From positions 310,001 through 374,000 of the forward strand of contig NZ_FONZ01000001.1 in NCBI RefSeq assembly GCF_900113055.1: a stretch of 64,000 bases of DNA, given 5' to 3'. A program made the position numbers and the translations under genes. This stretch comes from Flavimobilis marinus (GTDB lineage: Bacteria; Actinomycetota; Actinomycetes; Actinomycetales; Cellulomonadaceae). The notes below the pieces were generated by a model that ran no database searches, had not been told where the DNA came from, and saw only the letters and a program-made list of their open reading frames with translations. Shown here one piece after another: positions 20,801 to 27,912 of this stretch. Numbering within the stretch: the first letter of the stretch is position 1; each line of letters starts with the position of its first letter.

Positions 20801-22242
20801 TCGCCTTCCGCCCGGACGTCGACGGCAACCTCGCGGTCGTCGGGGCGAGCGGCGCGGGCAAGTCGACGCTGCTGCGGGGCGTCGCGGTCGCCGCCGGCCT
20901 CGCACCGGAGCCGTCGCACGTCTACGGCGTCGACTTCGGGTCCGGTGGGCTGTCCATGCTGGCTGGTCTGCCCCACGTCGGCGCGGTGATCGACGGAGCG
21001 GACGACGAGCGCGTCGCACGCCTCGTGCGGCGGTTGGTGGCGCTGCTCGAGGACCGTGCCGGCCGCTACTCGGCGGCCCGGGCGGGGACTCTCGCGGAGT
21101 ACCGGGAGCTCACCGGCGACGTCGCCGAGCCACGGGTGTTCCTGCTGGTCGACGGGCTCGGGGCGCTGCGCGAGGCCTACGAGGCGGCGGCGGCGAAGAT
21201 GCCCGTGCTCGCGGGCCTGGCGCGGCTGCTCGCGGAGGGCCGCCCGCTGGGCCTGCACGTCGTCGTGGCCGCCGAGCGCCCGGGGGCGATCAGCACCGCC
21301 CTGGGGGCGTCGCTGCAGCGCAGGCTCGTGCTCCGTCAGGCCGACGATGTCGCGTACGCCACGCTCGACGTCCCCAAGGACGTCCTGGGGCCGGACGCGG
21401 TGCCCGGACGCGCGGTGCTCAGCGGACAGCGCGACGAGATCCAGGTCGCGGTGGTCGGCGGGCACACCAGGCCCAGCGACCAGGCGGACGCGCTCGTGGC
21501 GCTCGCGGAACGGCTGCGGGCCGGTGGCACGCCCGAGGCTCCTGGGGTCGCGCGCCTCCCGACCGTCGTGCCGTTCGCGTCGCTCCCGGACGAGGTGGAC
21601 GGCAAGCCGGTGCTCGGCGTCGCCGACGAGACGTTGGCACCGGTGGGGTTCGAGCCCCGCGGGGTGTTCCTCGTGGCCGGGATGCCGGGGTCGGGTCGCA
21701 CCAACGCGCTGGCCGCGATCGTGCTCGCGCTGCGGCGGTGGTCGCCTGAGGTGCGGATGTGCTTCGTCGGGCCAGCCCGGTCGACCGTGCGGGCCCTGGA
21801 CGTGTGGGACGACGTCGCCACGTCGGCCGAGGAGGCCGCGGCCCTGGCGCACGAGCTGGTGCCGGTGCTGTCCCAGGCCTCCGGGCCCACCGCCGAGGTC
21901 GTGCTGGTCGTCGAAGGGCTCGCCGAGTTCCTCGGCGGTGCGGCCGAGCAGCCGCTCACCGAGGCGGTGAAGGCGGCACGGCGCAACGACCACGTCGTGA
22001 TCGCCGAGGGCGAGACCACGAGCTGGGGCTCGTCGTGGCCCCTGGTCGCCGAGGTGCGCAACGCGCGCCGCGGCCTCGTGCTCCAGCCCGACCAGGTGGA
22101 CGGCGAGACGATCTTCCGGACCCCGTTCCCGCGCATGGCCCGCGCGGACTTCCCGGTGGGCCGGTGCGAGGTCGTCGAGTCGGGCCGGCTCCGGCGGGTC
22201 CAGCTGCCGCTCGTCGCCCCGGAGCGCTCCGGGCTCGTCTGA
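17878..22242 (+). CDS. EssC/EccC-type FtsK-SpoIIIE ATPase with ubiquitin-like and FHA domains
   Basis: A 1454-residue motor of the type VII secretion class. The order is a YukD-like ubiquitin-fold domain (about 1-80), an FHA domain (about 98-185, TIGRSPDNDL, SKRHA, SANGT), two membrane helices (about 226-265) and three tandem FtsK-type ATPase domains. Domain 1 is intact: GGTTGAGKS (Lys671) and VVDEF (Asp771-Glu772). Domain 2 keeps GASGAGKS (Lys995) but has LVDGL in place of a DE box. Domain 3 has GMPGSGRT, with Arg1274 for the P-loop Lys, and VVEGL. Family knowledge says the later domains of EccC bind substrate and regulate the first. The GTG start overlaps the preceding stop. Fusion of the YukD-like and FHA parts to the motor is notable; firmicute EssC proteins carry FHA domains but YukD is separate. 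Confidence 0.85.
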   Translation: MKVRVSLQRTDGQVVDLTVTADATGTVADLVDTLARADPALVPASTTTPTLCVLTSDGRAPRVLDRDAGLHDAGIHSGAQVALVAPDTQVPATATVRIHGGPDAGRTFAVPYGATTIGRSPDNDLVLTDPLVSKRHARLLVSDVAEIVDRGSANGTLVGDGHVQRAVVGPADVVRLGDTTLQVELAAGHGPVVPLEFNRSPLVAPVWAGREREAPAPPDPARPSRLPVLAMIAPAVLGAALFGFTRNPMSLLFVALSPLLLLGSYVDSRSGEKRRVARETTEYRAALDRLREQVVQDAAEEQAARRREVPDTQTLMAAGLTLGPLLWSCRPEHDAFLRLNLGRGTARSRSTIRLPHRGKALAAHWDQLVALADEARDVADVPVVADLRVCGALGVAGPRADETARALVVQLITLHSPAEVVLAAVASSTSAAGWAWLRWLPHVGSAHSPLPGPHLASSPAAGSSLAARVEGLLERREAVGARGAHLPVVVLLVEDDAPVERGRLVGIAERGPAVGVHVVWCASAPERLPAVCRTFVTTHAAGGASAGFVPNGVVVSPLACERLDADAALALARRLAPVTDAGAPALDESDLPRSVPYLSLVGPEIATDPSAVLERWRENGSLIDRTLPPVRRSSDASLRAVVGQGAEQELSLDLRAQGPHALVGGTTGAGKSELLQTWVLGMAAAHSPDRVTFLLVDYKGGAAFADCVELPHTVGLVTDLSPHLVRRALTSLRAELHHRERLLNRKKAKDLLALERRGDHEAPPALVIVVDEFAALVNEVPEFVDGVVDVAQRGRSLGLHLILATQRPAGVIKDNLRANTNLRVALRMADEADSTDVLGDPLASGFDPGVPGRAALRTGPGRLAMFQAGYAGGRSSQALARPRVEIETLMFGPGHVWDVPEAIEPEPPQEGPTDIARTVRTIAAAAEAAGVPVPRRPWLPELAPTYDLLALAAVAPGELVLGMVDDPARQEQRAVAFRPDVDGNLAVVGASGAGKSTLLRGVAVAAGLAPEPSHVYGVDFGSGGLSMLAGLPHVGAVIDGADDERVARLVRRLVALLEDRAGRYSAARAGTLAEYRELTGDVAEPRVFLLVDGLGALREAYEAAAAKMPVLAGLARLLAEGRPLGLHVVVAAERPGAISTALGASLQRRLVLRQADDVAYATLDVPKDVLGPDAVPGRAVLSGQRDEIQVAVVGGHTRPSDQADALVALAERLRAGGTPEAPGVARLPTVVPFASLPDEVDGKPVLGVADETLAPVGFEPRGVFLVAGMPGSGRTNALAAIVLALRRWSPEVRMCFVGPARSTVRALDVWDDVATSAEEAAALAHELVPVLSQASGPTAEVVLVVEGLAEFLGGAAEQPLTEAVKAARRNDHVVIAEGETTSWGSSWPLVAEVRNARRGLVLQPDQVDGETIFRTPFPRMARADFPVGRCEVVESGRLRRVQLPLVAPERSGLV

Positions 22243-22279
22243 TCCCTGTGGACAACGGCTCGTGGGCCGATCGTCTGGC

Positions 22280-22285
22280 TAGCGT
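22280..22285 (+). promoter_or_regulatory. -10-like element before the WXG100 gene
   Basis: TAGCGT in the 104-nt gap between the ATPase and the WXG100 gene fits TANNNT. It would allow separate, higher expression of the small secreted protein with a leader of about 55 nt. No clear -35 is seen at a normal distance. Read-through from the cluster is also possible. Confidence 0.25.
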
Positions 22286-22346
22286 GAAGCGTGACAAGCC
22301 CGCCGGCCGCTCCGGCCCGCGGGCCACCACGAGATGGGGGATCCAC

Positions 22347-22637
22347 ATGGCGAACGTGAACGTTTCTTACGACGAGATGCGCTCGGCCGCTGACCGGCTG
22401 GTGGCCGGGCAGGGCGACATCACCGCAAAGCTGACCGAGCTCAAGGGCTACATCGGCACGCTGATCGGCTCCGGGTTCGTCACCGACCAGGCGTCGGTGG
22501 CGTTCGGTGAGACGTACGGGGAGTTCACGACGAACTCCACCCAGCTGATCAGCAACCTCACCGACCTCGGGGGCTACCTGCGCAAGGCTGCCCAGACGCT
22601 GCAGGAGACCGACGCCGCGCTCGCGGGAGGCCTGTGA
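22347..22637 (+). CDS. WXG100-family (ESAT-6-like) protein
   Basis: A 96-residue helical protein, the usual size for WXG100 secreted substrates. Two amphipathic helices flank a central turn. The canonical Trp-x-Gly is replaced: the turn reads SGFVTDQAS (about residues 42-50), with Phe44 in the aromatic position. The C-terminal YLRKAAQTLQETDAAL helix is typical of the family. A YxxxD/E-like secretion signal (YLRKA) is not exact. The ATG at 22347 has a G-rich ribosome site (GATGGGGG). Position directly after the EssC-like motor supports the assignment as its substrate or partner. Only one WXG100 gene is present, so it probably acts as a homodimer. Confidence 0.82.
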   Translation: MANVNVSYDEMRSAADRLVAGQGDITAKLTELKGYIGTLIGSGFVTDQASVAFGETYGEFTTNSTQLISNLTDLGGYLRKAAQTLQETDAALAGGL

Positions 22638-22729
22638 CGGTCGGGTGCGCACCGGAGCCCGGAGCGGTCGGGCCCCGCCGGGGCGAAACTCCGCCTAGAA
22701 AGGGGCAGCGGTCGGCACCTCGGCACTGC

Positions 22730-22735
22730 TAGCGT
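22730..22735 (+). promoter_or_regulatory. Leaderless-type -10 element
   Basis: TAGCGT ends 7 nt before the ATG at 22743, the spacing expected when transcription starts at the start codon. No ribosome site is visible between them. Confidence 0.4.
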
Positions 22736-22742
22736 GCCGAGC

Positions 22743-23318
22743 ATGGGGAAGTGGAACAGGCCCTCCCTCCTGGGGGCAGGGCTCTTCTGCGTTGCGGCGG
22801 GGCTCGCTCTGTCGCGTCGGGGCACGACGGTGGGCACGATGCTCATGGCGGTCGCGGTGGTGATCGCGTTGGGCATGCTCATCGCCTTCGTGCTGCACCG
22901 GCGCCTGTGCCGGGCGGTCGACAACGCCCGCGCGCGGCGCCCGGACGCCGTCGTGATCCCCGCCTACACGACGGGGGAGATGGTCGAGCTCGGCCACAGC
23001 GTCGGAGCGTCCGTGCAGGGCTGGATGAGCCAGGGCGGCAACCCCATCGCGATCGCCGTGCGAGCGGACCGGATCGAGGTGTGGTCCGGCCGTGAGCCCG
23101 AACCACGGTGGTCGGTGGCTCGCGCGGACATCGAGGAGATCGACCTGTTCACGTCGGTCTACGGCGCCCGGGGCGTCGACGTCCTCGGGGTCCGCGCGGC
23201 CGCCGGCGGCCTGCTGTTCGTCCCCGCCTACCGACCGTTGCGGAACATGGGCGGCTCGGACGCGGCGGGGCTGCAGCGAGCGCTCCAGGACCTCGGGGGC
23301 CCCGTCCGGGTGGGGTGA
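22743..23318 (+). CDS. Small membrane protein of unknown function
   Basis: A 191-residue protein I do not recognise. Two adjacent N-terminal membrane helices (about residues 7-22 and 28-50) end in RRLCRAVDNARARR, followed by a cytoplasmic beta-rich domain of about 130 residues. That domain contains IAVRADRIEVWSG and WSVARADIEEI, reminiscent of PH-like folds, but I see no diagnostic motif. The ATG at 22743 is favoured by the leaderless-type promoter; a GTG three codons upstream is the alternative. It follows the WXG100 gene but has its own promoter and terminator, so it may be independent of the secretion cluster. Confidence 0.7.
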   Translation: MGKWNRPSLLGAGLFCVAAGLALSRRGTTVGTMLMAVAVVIALGMLIAFVLHRRLCRAVDNARARRPDAVVIPAYTTGEMVELGHSVGASVQGWMSQGGNPIAIAVRADRIEVWSGREPEPRWSVARADIEEIDLFTSVYGARGVDVLGVRAAAGGLLFVPAYRPLRNMGGSDAAGLQRALQDLGGPVRVG

Positions 23319-23319
23319 C

Positions 23320-23340
23320 CGGTCTCAGGGCCTGAGACCG
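23320..23340 (+). terminator. Perfect hairpin after the small membrane protein gene
   Basis: CGGTCTCAG, a three-base loop GGC, then CTGAGACCG form a perfect 9-bp stem immediately after the stop at 23318. There is no T-run. It is a likely intrinsic terminator of the GC-rich type. Confidence 0.55.
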
Positions 23341-23412
23341 CGCCGGGGCCTCGGTGTCTCACGCTGCGTACACTTACCGGCGAGAATCCTCGAGCTGGAA
23401 GGCACCATTGTC

Positions 23413-24783
23413 GTGAGCACGAACCGCCCCCTGCGGGTTGCGATCGTCGGAGCAGGGCCCGCTGGGATCTACGCGTCGGACATCCTGTCCAAGGCGGGGA
23501 TCGACGTCAGCATCGACCTCATCGAACGCCTCCCGGCTCCGTTCGGGCTCGTGCGCTACGGCGTCGCGCCGGACCACCCGCGCATCAAGATGATCATCCA
23601 GGCGCTGCACAAGGTGCTCGACCGCGGTGACATCCGCCTGCTCGCCAACGTGGAGTTCGGCACCGACGTCACCCTCGCCGAGATGCGCGAGCACTACGAC
23701 GCCGTGATCTTCTCGACCGGCTGCATCGAGGACGCACCGCTGCCCATCCCGGGCGCCGAGCTCGACGGCTCCTACGGCGCGGCCGACTTCGTCTCCTGGT
23801 ACGACGGGCACCCCGACGTCCCCCGCACGTGGCCGCTCGAGGCCGCGCAGGTCGCGGTGATCGGCGCGGGCAACGTCGCCCTCGACGTCGCCCGCATCCT
23901 GTCCAAGCACGCTGACGACCTGCTCCCTACGGAGATCCCGGACAACGTCTACAAGATCCTCAAGGAGTCGCCGGTCACGGACGTGCACGTGTTCGCGCGC
24001 CGTGGGCCCGCGCAGGCCAAGTTCTCGCCGCTCGAGCTCCGCGAGCTCGGGCACGTCCCCGACGTCGACGTCATCGTCTACCCCGAGGACTTCGAGTTCG
24101 ACGACGGCTCCATGGCCGCGATCGAGTCCTCCAACCAGACCAAGCAGGTCGTCAAGACCCTCACCGACTGGGCGCTGGTCGACCCCAGCACCTTCTCCGC
24201 CTCGCGCCGCCTGCACCTGCACTTCCTGCACGCGCCGTCGGAGATCCTCGGCGACGGCAAGGTCGAGGCGCTGCGCACCGAGCGCACCAAGCTCAACGGT
24301 GACGGCACGGTGTCCGGGACGGGCGAGTTCCACGACTGGCCGGTGCAGGCTGTCTACCGCGCCGTGGGGTACTTCGGCTCCGCGCTCCCCGAGATCCCGT
24401 TCGACGCGCTCAAGGGCGTGATCCCGAACCGCGAGGGTCGGGTGATCGACGAGGCTGGGGACCAGATCCCCGGCATCTACGCCACGGGCTGGATCAAGCG
24501 CGGGCCGGTCGGGCTGATCGGGCACACGAAGTCCGACGCCTCGGAGACGATCCGTCACCTGGTCGAGGACCTCGAGGCGCTGCCGCGCGCGGAGCACGGC
24601 TCGCCGGACGACATCACCGCGTTCCTCGAGTCCAAGGGCGTCGGCTACATCCCGTGGGCGGGCTGGCAGCTGCTCGACGCCTACGAGCGGGCGCTCGGCG
24701 AGCCGCACGGCCGCGAGCGCATCAAGGTCGTCCCCCGCGAGGAGATGATCTCGGTCGCCCGGGGCGTGCCTGCGCACGGCTGA
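23413..24783 (+). CDS. fprA: Ferredoxin/adrenodoxin-type NADPH reductase, FprA-like
   Basis: A 456-residue FAD flavoprotein that passes electrons from NADPH to ferredoxin, the same length as mycobacterial FprA. The FAD motif VGAGPAGIYAS is near residues 12-22, followed by the family stretch PAPFGLVRYGVAPDH. A second nucleotide motif VIGAGNVALDVARIL begins near residue 150. The C-terminal ATGWIKRGPVGLIGHTK is typical of the adrenodoxin reductase group. The GTG at 23413 gives this length and has GGAAGG about 10 nt upstream; a -10-like TACACT lies at 23369-23374. No ferredoxin gene is adjacent. It could serve the P450 at 54.9 kb, but that is only a guess. Confidence 0.88.
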   Translation: MSTNRPLRVAIVGAGPAGIYASDILSKAGIDVSIDLIERLPAPFGLVRYGVAPDHPRIKMIIQALHKVLDRGDIRLLANVEFGTDVTLAEMREHYDAVIFSTGCIEDAPLPIPGAELDGSYGAADFVSWYDGHPDVPRTWPLEAAQVAVIGAGNVALDVARILSKHADDLLPTEIPDNVYKILKESPVTDVHVFARRGPAQAKFSPLELRELGHVPDVDVIVYPEDFEFDDGSMAAIESSNQTKQVVKTLTDWALVDPSTFSASRRLHLHFLHAPSEILGDGKVEALRTERTKLNGDGTVSGTGEFHDWPVQAVYRAVGYFGSALPEIPFDALKGVIPNREGRVIDEAGDQIPGIYATGWIKRGPVGLIGHTKSDASETIRHLVEDLEALPRAEHGSPDDITAFLESKGVGYIPWAGWQLLDAYERALGEPHGRERIKVVPREEMISVARGVPAHG

Positions 24784-24868
24784 CGCTCCGACCTGCGCGC
24801 GGCCGCGGACGCTGATAACTTCCTCGGCGTGCGCCGGTTCGCGGCGCTGCGGCGCTCGTGGGGGAGCC

Positions 24869-24919
24869 ATGCCTGAACAGAAGTACGTCGCGCCAGACCG
24901 GCCGGGCCCGGGCGCGTGA
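24869..24919 (+). CDS. 16-residue leader-like ORF overlapping the next start
   Basis: An ATG with a good G-rich ribosome site (GGGGGAG, 24860-24866) opens a 16-codon frame, MPEQKYVAPDRPGPGA, that ends in a GTGA overlap with the next gene. A -10-like GATAACT lies upstream in the 24784-24868 gap. The layout suggests translational coupling: ribosomes ending here could re-initiate on the following GTG. Whether the peptide itself has a role is unknown; it lacks the amino-acid runs of an attenuator peptide. Confidence 0.4.
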   Translation: MPEQKYVAPDRPGPGA

Positions 24920-25446
24920 GGCGCCCGGTGCTCACCGGTCCGTCGGGCGCGGGGTGGCACCTGTGGTCGCCGGGTGACGAACGGACCGAGGTCCCGCCGG
25001 TGCTGCGCGACGCCGCCGAGGCCTGGGCGGCGTCGTGCCGGCTCGACGGTGATCCGCCGCTCGCCCTCGGCCTCTGGGCCCCGGGCGGGCTCGTTCCCCA
25101 GGGCACCGCGCGGCTGCTCTCCGGCGTTCTCGACCCGGGCGTCGAGGCCGCTGAGCTCCGCGACGCGTGGGCCGGGTGCCCCGAGCTGGAGGGAGCTCGC
25201 GTCCTGGCCCACGGCACCTACCTGCTGTCCGACGTAGGCCACGTCGGCCCCCTGGGTGAGGGGGTCGTCGAGTCGCTGACCTCGGCCGACGAGAACGGCG
25301 GGCCGGTGGTGGTCTCCTGTCGCGTCGTGATTCCGCAGGACCGCGACCGGGCGCTCGTGTGCGAGTTCGACACCTTCGCGGCGACAGCAGCCGAGGAATT
25401 CGAGATCGCGGTGCTGGGCCTCGTGGCGAACCTCGCATGGCCCTGA
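24916..25446 (+). CDS. Hypothetical cytoplasmic protein
   Basis: A 176-residue acidic protein I do not recognise. There is no signal peptide, membrane helix or catalytic motif. It alternates hydrophobic strands and acidic turns (HLWSPGDERTEVP, VVSCRVVIPQDRDRALVCEFDTF), and the C-terminal AAEEFEIAVLGLVANLAW looks helical. The GTG start is fixed by the overlap with the preceding 16-codon frame, and codon use is normal for the window. It is the only substantial frame between fprA and the protease gene. Confidence 0.6.
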   Translation: MRRPVLTGPSGAGWHLWSPGDERTEVPPVLRDAAEAWAASCRLDGDPPLALGLWAPGGLVPQGTARLLSGVLDPGVEAAELRDAWAGCPELEGARVLAHGTYLLSDVGHVGPLGEGVVESLTSADENGGPVVVSCRVVIPQDRDRALVCEFDTFAATAAEEFEIAVLGLVANLAWP

Positions 25447-25571
25447 GACTTTGCTGAGAGAACCCCGCGTGCGGGAACGGCCCCCTACGGTCGGACGTTG
25501 AAACGGGTACGGACGCCGGCCGAGCGGGCGCACCAGGCCCCACGGTCGTCCTGAAGGAGCAGCACCTCACC

Positions 25572-26435
25572 ATGGGTCGTCGTCACCACCACAACGGCAT
25601 CAAGACAGCGTTCCTGTTCGGTGCGCTGTGGGCCGTCCTGCTCGGGATCTGGGCCCTGTTCTTCCGCGGCAGCTCCGGCATGCTCGTGCTGTTCGCAGGG
25701 CTCGGCGTGGTCTCCACGTTCGTCAGCTACTGGAACTCGGACAAGATCGCGATCCGCTCGATGCGGGCCTACCCGGTCAGCGAGATCGAGCAGCCCGCGA
25801 TGTACCGGATCGTTCGCGAGCTGTCGACCACCGCCAAGCAGCCGATGCCCCGCCTGTACGTCTCGCCGACCGCGGCGCCCAACGCGTTCGCCACGGGCCG
25901 GAACCCGCGCAACGCGGCCGTGTGCTGCACCGAGGGGATCCTGACCCTGCTCGACGAGCGGGAGCTGCGCGGCGTGCTCGGGCATGAGCTCATGCACGTG
26001 TACAACCGGGACATCCTCACGTCGTCCGTCGCGGCGGCGATCGCCGGGCTCGTGACGTCGCTCGGCCAGTTCCTGCTGTTCTTCGGCGGGGGAGACCGGC
26101 GTAACGCCAACCCGCTGGCCGGCCTCGCGCTCGCGATCCTCGCGCCCGTCGCGGCGAGCCTGATCCAGCTGTCGATCTCGCGGACCCGCGAGTACGACGC
26201 CGACGAGGACGGCGCCCGGCTCACGGGTGACCCGTTGGCGCTGGCCTCCGCGCTCGCCAAGCTGGGCGCGGGCACCAAGGCGGCCCCGCTGCCCCAGACC
26301 CAGGAGCTCGAGAACGTCTCGCACCTCATGATCGCCGACCCGTTCAAGGGCGGGGGCATGGCCGCCATGTTCGCGACGCACCCGCCGATGCAGGACCGCA
26401 TCGAGCGGCTGCAGCGCATGGCCCTGCCGTACTGA
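25572..26435 (+). CDS. htpX: M48-family membrane zinc protease, HtpX-like
   Basis: A 287-residue integral membrane protease for quality control of membrane proteins. Two helices lie near residues 12-55. The zinc site HELMH (His138, Glu139, His142) is followed by a pair of helices and the third ligand Glu207 in SRTREYDAD. The C-terminal THPPMQDRI is characteristic of HtpX. The ATG at 25572 has AAGGAG about 11 nt upstream. A -10-like TACGGT lies about 75 nt upstream in the 25447-25571 gap. Family length and motifs all agree. Confidence 0.9.
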   Translation: MGRRHHHNGIKTAFLFGALWAVLLGIWALFFRGSSGMLVLFAGLGVVSTFVSYWNSDKIAIRSMRAYPVSEIEQPAMYRIVRELSTTAKQPMPRLYVSPTAAPNAFATGRNPRNAAVCCTEGILTLLDERELRGVLGHELMHVYNRDILTSSVAAAIAGLVTSLGQFLLFFGGGDRRNANPLAGLALAILAPVAASLIQLSISRTREYDADEDGARLTGDPLALASALAKLGAGTKAAPLPQTQELENVSHLMIADPFKGGGMAAMFATHPPMQDRIERLQRMALPY

Positions 26436-26457
26436 CGGCTGGGCCGGGGTGCGCACC

Positions 26458-26463
26458 TAGGAT
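26458..26463 (+). promoter_or_regulatory. Leaderless-type -10 element before map
   Basis: TAGGAT ends 6 nt before the ATG at 26470, so transcription would begin at the start codon. No ribosome-binding site lies between them. Confidence 0.45.
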
Positions 26464-26469
26464 GGACGC

Positions 26470-27237
26470 ATGATCGAGCTGCGCACCCCGGAAGAGATCG
26501 ACGCCATGCGAGAGTCGGGGCGCGTGGTCGCCCGAGCTCTGGCCGCCGTGAAGGAGGCGGCGCAGGTGGGCACGTCGCTGCGCGAGCTCGACCAGGTCGC
26601 CCGCGACGTCATCTTCGGCGCGGGCGCGACGTCGCCGTTCCTCGACTACCACCCCGACTGGGCGCCGGTGCCCTTCCCGGGCGTGATCTGCGCGAGCGTG
26701 AACGACGCCGTCGTGCACGGCATCCCCACCGACCAGACGATCGCCGACGGCGACCTCGTCTCGATCGACTGCGGCGCCGTCCTGGACGGCTGGGCCTCGG
26801 ACAGCGCGATCTCCTTCGTCGTCGGCACCCCCCGCCAGGAAGACCTCGACCTCATCGCGACGACGACGGCGGCCCTCGAGGCCGGGATCGCCGCCGCCCA
26901 GGTGGGTGGGCGCCTCGGGGACATCTCGAACGCGATCGGCCGGGTCGCCAACAAGGCGCGCCTGGGCAACCTCGAGGACCACGGCGGGCACGGCATCGGC
27001 CGCGTGATGCACGGCGAGCCGTTCGTGCCCAACGACGGGCGTCCACGTCGCGGCATGGAGCTCAAGGCGGGCCTCGTGCTCGCGCTCGAGCCCATGTTCA
27101 TCCTGGGCGGCTCCGGTCGCTACCGCCACGGCGACGACGGTTGGACGCTCTACACGCGCGACGGGTCGCGCTCCGCCCACGTCGAGCACACGGTCGCGAT
27201 CACGGCCGACGGCCCGCGGATCCTCTCGGCGGTCTGA
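26470..27237 (+). CDS. map: Methionine aminopeptidase type I
   Basis: A 255-residue metalloenzyme that removes the initiator Met from nascent proteins. The binuclear-metal ligands are present in the order DCGAVLDGWASD (two Asp), GGHGIGRVMH (His), LALEPM (Glu) and EHTVAIT (Glu). No N-terminal zinc-finger extension is present, so it is the short class. The ATG is placed at a leaderless promoter. It is a second-copy type seen away from the ribosomal operon in many actinobacteria; the other copy, if any, is outside the window. It converges with the minus-strand remnants that follow. Confidence 0.92.
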   Translation: MIELRTPEEIDAMRESGRVVARALAAVKEAAQVGTSLRELDQVARDVIFGAGATSPFLDYHPDWAPVPFPGVICASVNDAVVHGIPTDQTIADGDLVSIDCGAVLDGWASDSAISFVVGTPRQEDLDLIATTTAALEAGIAAAQVGGRLGDISNAIGRVANKARLGNLEDHGGHGIGRVMHGEPFVPNDGRPRRGMELKAGLVLALEPMFILGGSGRYRHGDDGWTLYTRDGSRSAHVEHTVAITADGPRILSAV

Positions 27238-27246
27238 GTCGACCCT

Positions 27247-27280
27247 CGCGGCTCAGCCGCGGTTCAGCCCCGCTCGGGGC
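27247..27280. terminator. Two small hairpins at a convergent junction
   Basis: CGCGGC-TCA-GCCGCG (27247-27261) and GCCCCG-CT-CGGGGC (27267-27280) are perfect 6-bp stems just after the map stop and overlapping the end of the minus-strand remnant. They could stop transcription from either side. Confidence 0.4.
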
Positions 27281-27387
27281 GTGCGCGGCGCGCGAGGACG
27301 AACCCCGGCACGTCCCAGTCCGGGCGGAGCCCGAGCAGGGAGCCGCGTGGCGATCTCGTCCAACCGGGCGAGGGCCTCGGTACTCAT
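27253..27387 (-). pseudogene. Short coupled ORF with apparent +1 frameshift
   Basis: An ATG that overlaps the upstream stop (ATGA) starts MSTEALARLDEIATRL, a convincing helix. The frame then becomes Arg/Pro/Ala-rich and ends after 44 codons. Shifting the frame by one base restores natural-looking protein, LLGLRPDWDVPGFVLARRAR, ending at 27264. The simplest reading is a small gene broken by a one-base indel, or the joined ends of a once larger gene. The family is unknown. Confidence 0.4.
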
Positions 27388-27912
27388 CGTGCCCGCCGCT
27401 CGAGCTCGGCGGCGGCCGCGACGGACTCGCGCGGCGAGCCCAGGAGGTAGGTGTCGACCAGGAGCCGAGCCACGCGTCCGTCGACCGGCCCCCCGCGCTG
27501 GAGGACGCCAAGGTTGCCGTCGGCGTCGAGCGTCACGTCGTGCTGGAGCTCGAAGGTGTCGAGCGAGCCCACCTGGACGTAGGTCATCCAGGACTCGCCG
27601 TCGACGAGACCGAGCGAGCGGGCCACCACCGCGGACGGGCCCACCCGCGGCAGGGCATCGTCCGCGTGCCCGCGGTAGCGCGCCCAGGTGCCGAGGCCGC
27701 CGGCGGCGTGGGCGATGTCGGCGGCCGTCATCCCCGCGAGGCGCGCGCGGAGACGAACGCGCGCGGTGCTGCCCAGGCGATCGGTTGACCCCGTGGACAG
27801 GAGGTCGAGGGCTGCGTCCCGAGTCGCGGCGCCCCAGGGCCGTCCGCGCGTCGACGCGCGGATCCAGGCGTTCGCCGCGAGGTCGTCGACCGTGCAATGG
27901 TGGGTTGCCTCA
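27384..27912 (-). pseudogene. Apparently 5'-truncated hypothetical gene
   Basis: The frame codes for plausible protein from about 27900 (CTVDDLAANAWIRAS) to a stop at 27384, with TYVQVGSLDTFELQHDVTL and a C-terminal GSPRESVAAAAELERR. There is no ATG, GTG or TTG in frame near the beginning. The next GTG upstream (28028) would add an Arg-rich shadow of the DUF1772 gene, and the first internal ATG (27731) leaves only 115 residues. I therefore call it truncated at the 5' end, probably by the event that joined it to the DUF1772 gene. It faintly recalls AbiEi-type antitoxin regulators (low confidence). Confidence 0.45.
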
